From: Gemmatimonas phototrophica
GTDB taxonomy: Bacteria > Gemmatimonadota > Gemmatimonadetes > Longimicrobiales > Gaopeijiaceae
Direction: 5' to 3'
NCBI GenBank assembly: GCA_945876015.1
Contig: CAMCNM010000036.1
Span: forward strand, 1-11,184
Length of the DNA: 11,184 bases
Shown: in pieces, positions 1 to 6,383 of the stretch
How the letters are laid out: each line of letters opens with the position of its first letter
Numbering within the stretch: position 1 is the first letter of the stretch
Notes under the pieces: generated by a model
What the model saw: only the letters and a program-made list of their open reading frames with translations
The model's database searches: none
Told to the model about the DNA's origin: nothing
Made by a program: the position numbers and the translations under genes

Positions 1-112
1 GTGGTTTAGCGAGAGGGTCACACCCGTTCCCATCCCGAACACGGCCGTTAAGCCTCTCTGCGCGGATGGTACTGCCGGGGTGACTCGGTGGGAGAGTACG
101 TCGCCGCCAGCC
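1..112 (+). rRNA. rrf: 5S ribosomal RNA, 3' part (5' end outside window)
   Basis: The stretch contains the conserved 5S core (GGTCACACCCG, CCCATCCCGAACACGG, GTTAAGCC, GATGGTACTGC, GTGGGAGAGTA) in the correct order. The 3' end GCCGCCAGCC would form helix I with a 5' strand GGCTGGTGGT. The window begins at GTGGT, so only about five bases of the gene seem to be missing on the left. It is followed at once by a T run and a strong intrinsic terminator, as expected at the end of an rRNA operon. The 16S and 23S genes would lie to the left. Exact ends are inferred from helix I pairing. Confidence 0.96.
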
Positions 113-120
113 TTTTTTAT

Positions 121-161
121 GAAAGCCCCCCGTCAGCTTCGCTGGCGGGGGGCTTTCTTTT
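121..161 (+). terminator. Intrinsic terminator of the rRNA operon
   Basis: A near-perfect 17-bp stem (121-137 with 141-157, one G-T wobble at 133/145) encloses a three-base loop, and TTTT follows at 158-161. A further T run sits between the 5S end and the stem (113-118). The stem core is a run of six C-G pairs, so this should be a very strong Rho-independent terminator closing the rRNA operon. Confidence 0.93.
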
Positions 162-187
162 GGTTGGTCGAGCGGTCGCTGAAATCG

Positions 188-290
188 CGCTCAATCCGGC
201 GTCAGCCTCCGCGCGGCTCCCTGCGGCGTACCTTTCTAGGTACGCCTCAGTCGCCGTGCTCGCCTTCTTTGGCTCAGCACGATTTGAGCG
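188..290. repeat. Branched inverted-repeat element between the 5S terminator and era
   Basis: An outer 7-bp arm CGCTCAA (188-194) pairs with TTGAGCG (284-290). It encloses a weak 4-bp hairpin (204-207/215-218), a perfect 9-bp hairpin GGCGTACCT (225-233) with AGGTACGCC (238-246), and a hairpin CGTGCT (255-260) with AGCACG (276-281) that has an inner GCC/GGC pair (262-264/271-273). Neither strand carries a convincing gene here. It could be a REP/MITE-like repeat, a structured RNA, or a chance cluster of palindromes in GC-rich DNA; one copy cannot decide. The rest of 162-386 shows no clear gene. Confidence 0.45.
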
Positions 291-386
291 ACATTGGGAG
301 TTCGGCCCCAGTTCCTTTGGAGCACCGGCTCGGGCGGGATTGCTGCCAGGGACCCGTAAGTCGCTGTCTTTACTTATCTTTGGACT

Positions 387-1277
387 ATGCCGCGAACCGG
401 ATACGTCACATTGCTCGGGCTCCCCAATGCGGGGAAGTCGACCCTTCTCAATTGCTTGATCGGGGAAAAGCTTTCGATCGTTACGCCCAAGGCGCAGACG
501 ACTTCACGGCGCGTCACGGGGATTTCCACCGAGCCCGACGTCCAGATGATCTTTCTGGACACGCCCGGGCTGCTCGAGCCGAAAGACCTCTTCCAGAAGT
601 CGATGCTCTCGGCTGCGCTCGTGGCACTCGAGGAGGCGGACGTGGTGGTGCTGGTCGTCGACCTGGGCCGGCTCGACGAGGCGGAGGGTGCCACGATCCG
701 GGAGACGCTCACGCATTCACGGGCTCCGCGATTAGTGGCGCTCAACAAGGTGGACACGGTTTCTCCCGATCGGGTTCAGGCGGGACTCCGGTTGCCCACG
801 TCTCTGGGAGCCACCGGCTTCGCCATCTCGGCTCTGAAGGGAACAGGGGTCCAGGAGCTCCGGGCTGCGATCGAGGCCGCGCTTCCTGAAGCGCCGTTCC
901 TCTATCCTCCGGACGAGATCGCCTCCGAGCCGGTCCGCTTCTTCGTGGCCGAGTTGGTGCGCGAGACGATCTTCGAGCGGTATCACCAGGAGATCCCGTA
1001 CTCCGTGCTCTGTCACGTCGAGGAATTCCGGGAGGAGCAGGAACCGGCGTACATCGGGGTGACCGTCTACGTGGAGCGGGAGTCCCAGAAGGGAATCCTG
1101 GTGGGGAAGGGAGGCGGAGACATCCGCGAGCTGGGGAGGACATCGCGGGCCAAGATCGAGCACTTTCTCGGGCGGTCCGTGTACCTCGACCTGTGGGTGA
1201 AGACGCTCGATGGGTGGCGGCGTAAGCGCGACGAGCTCACCCGCTTCGGCTTCCACGTCCCCGACGAGACCAGATGA
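387..1277 (+). CDS. era: GTPase Era, 30S ribosome assembly factor
   Basis: Era is an essential GTPase that binds the 3' end of 16S rRNA and helps mature the 30S subunit in the cytoplasm. The 296-residue product has the family's usual length. Visible motifs are the G1 P-loop GLPNAGKST (11-19), a G2/switch region TPKAQTT (33-39), G3 DTPG (58-61), G4 NKVD (120-123) and a G5-like SAL (148-150). A C-terminal KH RNA-binding domain has its glycine loop VGKGGG at 239-244. I chose ATG at 387 because the conserved N-terminus begins there. No SD-like sequence precedes it, so initiation may be leaderless or SD-independent. Its stop overlaps the next start (ATGA), implying translational coupling with an outer-membrane protein gene. 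Confidence 0.98.
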   Translation: MPRTGYVTLLGLPNAGKSTLLNCLIGEKLSIVTPKAQTTSRRVTGISTEPDVQMIFLDTPGLLEPKDLFQKSMLSAALVALEEADVVVLVVDLGRLDEAEGATIRETLTHSRAPRLVALNKVDTVSPDRVQAGLRLPTSLGATGFAISALKGTGVQELRAAIEAALPEAPFLYPPDEIASEPVRFFVAELVRETIFERYHQEIPYSVLCHVEEFREEQEPAYIGVTVYVERESQKGILVGKGGGDIRELGRTSRAKIEHFLGRSVYLDLWVKTLDGWRRKRDELTRFGFHVPDETR

Positions 1278-2287
1278 GGCGTCCCCCCACCTCTCGCTGC
1301 ATCTCATTCTCCCTCTCCACCCTCGTCCTTCTCTCCTGCGCGCTTCCGCTCGATGCGCAGCAGGGCGAGGGGGGTGCGGAGGGGGGTGCGACGGAAGGAG
1401 GAATCTTCCTCCTGCTTCCGGTGGGCGCGCGCGCGGTCGCTCTCGGACGGGCGATGACCTCGCTCTCCGGATCCGAATCGGTGTTCTGGAATCCGGCGGG
1501 GCTGGCCGATCTCTCGGGCGCGCGCATGGTCCTCGACCGGGGCAACTACGTGGCCGGCGACGCGATCTCGGCGTCGGGGCTCCTCAGCGAGGATGCGTTG
1601 GGCACGGTGGGCGTGACCTACCACCTCCTCGACGTGGGCGAGCAGGACCTCACCGACGAGCAGGGCAACGTGCTGGGCACGATCTCGGTGCGGAATCACC
1701 TGGGCGTGTTCTCGGCCGCGACCAAGATCTGGGACCGGCTGAACGTGGGGTTCAACTTCAAAGTGGTGCAGTTCCGCCAGTCGTGCCGCGGCCAGTGCCT
1801 CAACGCGGGCGTGACCGCGACCACCTACGCGGTGGACGCGGGCGTTCAATGGATCGGGGTGGCGGGTCTGCCGCTCCGGCTGGGCGCGATGGTGGCGCAG
1901 GCGGGCCCGCGCTTCCAGGTGCGCAACGAGGAGCAGGCGGATCCGCTGCCGACCCGGATGCGCGCCTCGGCCTCGTACGAGATCACGGGCAACCTGGTCT
2001 CGGATGAGCAGCTCTCGCTCGTGCTGGCAGCCGAGGTCGAGGAGCGGTGGCGCGACCCGGGCACCCCGGCCATCTATCTGGGAAGCGAGTTCGGGGCGGG
2101 CGTCGAGGACGCGGTCCTCCTGGTTCGCGCGGGATACGTGCGCGGGAACGGGGAGCAGGTGGACGGAGCGGCCGTGGGCGTGGGCATCCGCTACACGCGC
2201 TTCGACCTGAGCATCGCCAAATCGCTCGCTTCGAACATCGCCGACGTGGCCGAGCCCGTGCACGTGACGTTCGGACTGGTCTTCTGA
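1274..2287 (+). CDS. PorV/PorQ-like (UPF0164/FadL-type) outer-membrane beta-barrel protein
   Basis: This is a 337-residue exported protein. A basic N-terminus and hydrophobic core (about 10-24) end in a likely signal peptidase I site near LDA-Q (27-29). An LLSC at 19-22 also resembles a lipobox, so a lipoprotein form is not fully excluded. The mature N-terminus carries the PorV/PorQ signature: LLLPVGARAVALG, then SVFWNPAG with N73-G76. The rest is alternating beta-strand-like sequence, and the protein ends in phenylalanine (VTFGLVF), typical of outer-membrane barrels. Known PorV proteins help release or anchor type IX secretion cargo, but other UPF0164 members have no known function. No other secretion gene is visible here, so the role is open. 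Its ATG overlaps the era stop. Confidence 0.85.
   Translation: MRRPPTSRCISFSLSTLVLLSCALPLDAQQGEGGAEGGATEGGIFLLLPVGARAVALGRAMTSLSGSESVFWNPAGLADLSGARMVLDRGNYVAGDAISASGLLSEDALGTVGVTYHLLDVGEQDLTDEQGNVLGTISVRNHLGVFSAATKIWDRLNVGFNFKVVQFRQSCRGQCLNAGVTATTYAVDAGVQWIGVAGLPLRLGAMVAQAGPRFQVRNEEQADPLPTRMRASASYEITGNLVSDEQLSLVLAAEVEERWRDPGTPAIYLGSEFGAGVEDAVLLVRAGYVRGNGEQVDGAAVGVGIRYTRFDLSIAKSLASNIADVAEPVHVTFGLVF
1367..1390 (+). repeat. Perfect tandem 12-bp repeat, two copies, in the barrel gene
   Basis: GAGGGGGGTGCG occurs at 1367-1378 and again at 1379-1390 without a spacer. It encodes EGGA twice, just after the predicted signal peptide cleavage site. The unit is a multiple of three, so copy changes keep the frame. 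The G6 runs could also slip by single bases. Confidence 0.9.
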
Positions 2288-2297
2288 TGGCCTCGTG

Positions 2298-3128
2298 ATG
2301 ACCGCGCTCGCCTTCCTGTTGTTGGCTCTCACGGTGGGACCTGTGGACCTTGCGGCTCAGGCATCGCTTGGTCCGCGCCGTGACATCGTTTGGTCGGCGG
2401 CCTCCAGCGCGCCCGCTCCGGCGCCCATCGATTTCCCCGGCGTTTCGACCGGAATCGTGACGGCGGCCTCACTCGCGCTTCCCGGTACCGGGCAGCTTCT
2501 TCTCCGGCAGAAGCGGTTCGCGGTGTACGCGGGCTTCGAGTTTGCGGGGTGGCTGGTGCACCTCGACCAGCGCCGGTACGGCCATCAGCTCCGGAACCAG
2601 TACTTCGACCTCGCGTGGATGGTGGCGCGCTCCGGAGGGCCGCAGCCGCGCCGCGAGGGAGATTGGGAGTACTACGAGCGTCTCGGCAGCTGGGAACGGT
2701 CGGGCAGGTTCGACGCCGACCCGGCCCGCAGTGGCGTGCAGCCGGAGCAGGACGTGGAGAGTTTCAACGGTGCCACCTGGGCGCTCGCCCGCGACATCTT
2801 CCTGACGGAAGGCGCAGGGGCGGGGGATCCGTCCTACGCCAAGGCGATCGCGTACTATGAGAGCCGGGCCTACCCGACCGAGCTCGCATGGGATTGGGCG
2901 AACCAGGAGACGAGCCTGCTGCACTACCGATCCCTCATCACCGAGAGCGACGAGGCCCTGCGCACCGCCACCGTGGTTTTGGGAGCGGTGGTCGCGAACC
3001 ACCTGTTCTCCGCTGTTGACGCGTTCGTGTCGTCACACGTGACCTCGTCTCCCGTTTCCGCTGGCGTGGGCTTACGCGCATTTCCGACCGGGCTCGCTCT
3101 CGCCTGGACCGTGGGGATCCGCCCGTGA
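2298..3128 (+). CDS. DUF5683-like exported/membrane protein of unknown function
   Basis: This is a 276-residue protein, starting at ATG 2298; an in-frame GTG lies directly before it at 2295. A hydrophobic signal sequence (about 3-20) probably ends near LAAQA. A glycine/proline turn, SLALPGTGQ (58-66), is followed by a hydrophobic stretch with GFEFAGW. This resembles the small-membrane-protein pattern of DUF5683 proteins found beside envelope genes. The centre (about 100-215) is polar and rich in aromatic residues, with WEYYERLGSWERSG. A second hydrophobic segment (about 222-245) contains VVANHLFSAVDAFVS. No catalytic motif is seen and the function is unknown. It lies ten bases after the barrel gene, and its stop overlaps the rnr GTG start (GTGA), so it belongs to this operon. 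Assignment is by recalled pattern only. Confidence 0.7.
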   Translation: MTALAFLLLALTVGPVDLAAQASLGPRRDIVWSAASSAPAPAPIDFPGVSTGIVTAASLALPGTGQLLLRQKRFAVYAGFEFAGWLVHLDQRRYGHQLRNQYFDLAWMVARSGGPQPRREGDWEYYERLGSWERSGRFDADPARSGVQPEQDVESFNGATWALARDIFLTEGAGAGDPSYAKAIAYYESRAYPTELAWDWANQETSLLHYRSLITESDEALRTATVVLGAVVANHLFSAVDAFVSSHVTSSPVSAGVGLRAFPTGLALAWTVGIRP

Positions 3129-5281
3129 GCTCCGAGGAAGGACTGCCGTCGCAGGACGACATCCTCCGCGTCGTCCGAGAATCGGGGCGGGGACCGCTCA
3201 AGCCGAAGGAGCTCGCCCGTGCGCTGGGCGTCGGCGCGGAAGCCTACCTGGCGTTCAAGGGACTCCTCGCGGAGCTCGAGAGGGAAGGCCGCGTCTACCG
3301 CGTGAAGGGAGGTCGGTACGCGGTGCCGGAGAAGATCAACCTGATCGTGGGGCGGCTCTCCCTGATCCGCTCGGGCGACGGGTTCGTGATGATCGAGGGC
3401 GGGAAGAGCCAGGACGTGTACGTCCCGTTCGGCGATCTGTCGTCGGCCATGGACGGCGATCAGGTGGTGGTCCGCATCGAGGCGCGCCCGAAGGGGCGCA
3501 ACCCGGTGGGCAGCATCATCAAGGTGCTCGAGCGCGCCCACCCGAAGATCGTGGGCACGTATCGACGCTCGAAGGGCTTCGGCTACGTGGTACCGCGCGA
3601 AGCGGTGTTGTCGCGCGACGTCCTGATCCCGCAGGGAGACGAAAGCGACGCCAGGGACCACGACGTCGTGGTCGTGCGCATCGTCTCGTATGGCGACCGC
3701 AAGCTCAATCCGGTTGGCGCTGTCGAGCAGGTGCTGGGTCCGATCACGAAGCCTGGCGTGGACGTCCTCGCGCTCGTCTATGGATACGGGCTCTCCCCGG
3801 AGTTCCCCGAGCACGTGACGCTCGCCGCGGCGGAGATCGCGCGTGAGCGCCGGCCGGAAACCGACCCGGGCCGCGTGGACCGCCGCGACCTGCTGGTGTT
3901 CACGATCGACCCCGCGGACGCGAAGGATCACGACGACGCCCTGTCGGTGACCGCGCTGGGGCCGGACCGATGGGAGGTCGGCATCCACATCGCCGACGTA
4001 TCCGGCTTCGTGGAGCCGGGCAGCCCGGTCGATCTGGAGGCGCTGGAGCGCGGCACGAGCGTGTACATGGTCGATCGCGTCATTCCGATGCTGCCGCACG
4101 CCCTGTCCTCCGACGTGTGCTCGCTCCGGCCGGACGAGGACCGGGCCGCCGTCTCGGTTTTCGCGGCCCTCGATGACGAGGGCCAGCTGGAAGGCGTGCG
4201 CTTCGAGAAGACGATGATCCGGAGCCGCCACAAGCTGGCGTACGAGCACGCTCAGGAGGTTCTCGACGGACAGCGCTCGGTGAGCGCCGAGGCCGATGCG
4301 GCCCTGCACGCGCTCGCGGCTCTCGCCCGGCGCATGCGCGAGCGCCGGAAGATGCGCGGCTCGCTCGACTTCGACCTGCCCGAGGCCAAGGTCATCCTGG
4401 GCCCGGGCGGCGAGCCGATCGACATCCAGCGCGTGACTCGCCTGGAGAGCCATCGGCTGGTCGAGGATTTCATGCTGCTGGCGAACGAGATCGTTGCGAC
4501 GGAGGCCATCCGCCGGGAGTTGCCGATCCTCTATCGGGTGCACGAGACCCCGACCACCCAGAAGGTCGAGACCCTCCGCGAGTTCCTGCGCTCGCTCGGG
4601 CAATCGCTGCCCAAGCGGGCGCTCAAGCCGCGCGACCTCGAGGAGGTGCTCGAGCGGGTGCGCGGGCGGCCCGAAGAGAACCTGGTGAACAAGGTGGTGC
4701 TGCGCTCCATGCAGCGCGCGCGGTATTCGTCGGCCAATCTGGGCCACTTCGGCCTCGCGCTCGAGAACTACTGCCACTTCACCTCGCCGATTCGGCGCTA
4801 CCCCGATCTGGTCACGCACCGGGTCGTGGTGCGCGCGCTGGTGGAGGGGGGGACGGTGCCCGCGGCGTGGGGCGGGGAAGCGCTCGATGGAGTGGCGGAC
4901 CGATCGAGCGCGCGCGAGCAGGCGGCCGCGGAAGCGGAGCGCGACTCGATCGAGCTCAAGAAGGTCGAGTTCATGGAACGGCACCTGAGCGACCACTTCA
5001 CCGGTACGATCTCGGGGGTGGTCGCCTTCGGGTTCTTCGTCCTGCTCGACGACTACTTCGTCGAGGGCCTGGTCCACGTGAACGCGCTCCGGGACGACTA
5101 CTACGAGTTCCGCGGGGAGGAGTATTCGCTGGTCGGAGACAAGCGGGGCCGCCGATTCCGGTTGGGGGACCGCGTCCGTGTGCAGGTCGCCCGGGTGGAC
5201 AAGGAGGAGCGGAAGATCGACTTCATCCTGGAGGAAGCCACGCCCCGGAAGCCCTCCTCCGGCAAGAAATCGAAGGTTTGA
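3125..5281 (+). CDS. rnr: Ribonuclease R (RNase II/RNB family 3'-5' exoribonuclease)
   Basis: RNase R degrades structured RNA processively from the 3' end and acts in rRNA quality control and mRNA turnover. The 718-residue product has the full architecture: an N-terminal winged-helix region (about 7-68), two cold-shock/OB domains (about 70-200), the RNB catalytic domain (about 240-575) and an S1 domain (about 622-701), then a short basic tail (GKKSK). The RNB active site IDPADAKDHDDA gives the four metal-binding aspartates D262, D268, D270 and D271. The conserved HFTSPIRRYPDL lies at 551-562. The winged helix and tail favour RNase R over RNase II. The GTG start overlaps the upstream stop (GTGA). 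The basic tail is short beside that of the enterobacterial enzyme. Confidence 0.97.
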   Translation: MSSEEGLPSQDDILRVVRESGRGPLKPKELARALGVGAEAYLAFKGLLAELEREGRVYRVKGGRYAVPEKINLIVGRLSLIRSGDGFVMIEGGKSQDVYVPFGDLSSAMDGDQVVVRIEARPKGRNPVGSIIKVLERAHPKIVGTYRRSKGFGYVVPREAVLSRDVLIPQGDESDARDHDVVVVRIVSYGDRKLNPVGAVEQVLGPITKPGVDVLALVYGYGLSPEFPEHVTLAAAEIARERRPETDPGRVDRRDLLVFTIDPADAKDHDDALSVTALGPDRWEVGIHIADVSGFVEPGSPVDLEALERGTSVYMVDRVIPMLPHALSSDVCSLRPDEDRAAVSVFAALDDEGQLEGVRFEKTMIRSRHKLAYEHAQEVLDGQRSVSAEADAALHALAALARRMRERRKMRGSLDFDLPEAKVILGPGGEPIDIQRVTRLESHRLVEDFMLLANEIVATEAIRRELPILYRVHETPTTQKVETLREFLRSLGQSLPKRALKPRDLEEVLERVRGRPEENLVNKVVLRSMQRARYSSANLGHFGLALENYCHFTSPIRRYPDLVTHRVVVRALVEGGTVPAAWGGEALDGVADRSSAREQAAAEAERDSIELKKVEFMERHLSDHFTGTISGVVAFGFFVLLDDYFVEGLVHVNALRDDYYEFRGEEYSLVGDKRGRRFRLGDRVRVQVARVDKEERKIDFILEEATPRKPSSGKKSKV

Positions 5282-5305
5282 CGGCATGCCGGTGTCGATG
5301 ATACG
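5278..5305 (+). promoter_or_regulatory. Weak candidate promoter for the GGDDF gene
   Basis: A good -35 match TTGACG (5278-5283) overlaps the rnr stop codon. A poor -10 match GATACG (5300-5305) follows after 16 bp. CATATC at 5318-5323 is another possible -10 but lacks a good -35. A short palindrome CGGCATGCCG lies in the spacer (5282-5291). No terminator separates rnr from the next gene, so read-through is equally possible. Confidence 0.22.
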
Positions 5306-5345
5306 GTGGCGGGTAGTCATATCCGTCCCCCCAGGCTGAGTGCGC

Positions 5346-6365
5346 ATGGCGTCGGAGCGGTCGATCGTTTATTTCGGGCCCGGTCGCTCGGCGCCGTCCG
5401 CAGCTGTGACGGGGTTCGACAAGGACCACGGCCTTCAGGTCTTTCAGGCGAAGTCCGCGGGCGAAGTCAGCGCGATGCTGAACCGCTCCTTTCCGGGCTG
5501 CGTCGTCATGGACGCAGCGGAGGATTCCGCCGGCGTGCTCGAGCTGTGCCGGGTGATCAAGGGAGACGCGTTCACCGCGATCGTCCCGGTGGTGATCAAG
5601 GTGCCCCGGAACGGAAAATCGCTTTCCGCGGATGCGCTGGAGGCGGGAGCGGACGAGGTGGTGGCCGAAGAGACCTCGGATCGCGAGAAGCGCCTCCGTC
5701 TCGAGCTGCTTCTGCGGCGCGCCGAGCGCGACGTCAGCGTCCACCCCACCACGCGACTTCCGGGCACGGTCCAGATCGAGCGCGACCTGTTAGAGCGCAT
5801 GGCCCGGGGCGAAGCCTTCGCGGTCTGCTACGCGGACCTCGACCACTTCAAGGAATTCAACGATCGCTACGGATACAACAACGGCGACCGTGTCATCTAT
5901 CTGCTGTCGCGCATGCTGCGCGATCTCGTGCGGGGACTCGCTCCTGGCGGTTTCGTGGGTCACATCGGCGGCGACGATTTCATCTTCAACGTTCCGATCC
6001 AGTTCCTGGAAGGAACGTCTGACGAGATCATCCAGCTGTTCGATGAGCTGATCCCGTATCAGTACACGGAGGAGGATCGCAAAGCGGGGTACTTCCTCGG
6101 CAAGGATCGCCGGGGCATGGTACACCGCGTGCCGTTGATGACGCTCTCCATCGGCGTGGTGACGAATCAGTTCCTGGCGTTCTCGCACACTGCGCAGATC
6201 AGCGAGCTCGCGGCCGAGATGAAGCGCTACGCCAAGTCGTTGCCGGGATCGGTCTATGTCGTAGACCGCCGGCATGCAGCCCCGGCTTTCCCGGCGAGCC
6301 CCCAGGGGGCACCCGAGCCCGCGGTCGTCAACCAGCGCGGACGGACTGCCTTCCATTCAACCTGA
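5346..6365 (+). CDS. Receiver-like/GGDEF-family response regulator with GGDDF signature
   Basis: Residues below are numbered from the alternative GTG start at 5340; subtract two for ATG 5346. About 1-130 resemble a degenerate receiver domain. VVMD places an aspartate (D58) where the phosphoacceptor would be, but the usual acidic pair after beta-1 is absent (IVYFGPG). A GGDEF-type domain follows: HPTTRLPG replaces the usual DPLTGLPN, ADLDHFKEFND (D166, D168) matches the metal-binding helix region, and the signature is GGDDF (210-214), preceded by HI instead of RY. No RxxD inhibitory site is seen. After the signature there is an extra segment (EEDRKAGYFLGKDRRG) and then a conserved PLMTLSIGVV. 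Such proteins make or bind cyclic di-GMP or GTP; activity cannot be judged here. The start is uncertain, with only a weak AGG upstream. Confidence 0.85.
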   Translation: MASERSIVYFGPGRSAPSAAVTGFDKDHGLQVFQAKSAGEVSAMLNRSFPGCVVMDAAEDSAGVLELCRVIKGDAFTAIVPVVIKVPRNGKSLSADALEAGADEVVAEETSDREKRLRLELLLRRAERDVSVHPTTRLPGTVQIERDLLERMARGEAFAVCYADLDHFKEFNDRYGYNNGDRVIYLLSRMLRDLVRGLAPGGFVGHIGGDDFIFNVPIQFLEGTSDEIIQLFDELIPYQYTEEDRKAGYFLGKDRRGMVHRVPLMTLSIGVVTNQFLAFSHTAQISELAAEMKRYAKSLPGSVYVVDRRHAAPAFPASPQGAPEPAVVNQRGRTAFHST

Positions 6366-6383
6366 GCCAGCGGTCTACGAGCC

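Noticed and set aside
188..290. Branched palindromes as an integron attC site or a tRNA gene
   Set aside because: No attC core sites (GTTRRRY/RYYYAAC), integrase or gene cassette is visible, and no tRNA T-loop (GTTCRANYC) or CCA-end structure fits the fold.
340..386. Promoter for era using TTGCTG (340-345) and TATCTT (375-380)
   Set aside because: The spacing (29 bp) is far too long for a sigma-70 promoter and no better pair was found. The -10-like TATCTT alone could drive a leaderless transcript, but this is too weak to list.
80..889. Open frame starting inside the 5S gene and running into era in another frame
   Set aside because: It crosses the 5S end, a terminator and the era P-loop region. 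The translation is low-complexity R/G/P-rich sequence, and era fits the protein evidence.
2924..5347. Long open frame of 807 codons on the minus strand opposite rnr
   Set aside because: It is exactly antisense to a clearly recognised RNase R with intact catalytic motifs. Its translation is rich in H, R, D and L with no domain, as expected for antisense frames in GC-rich DNA.
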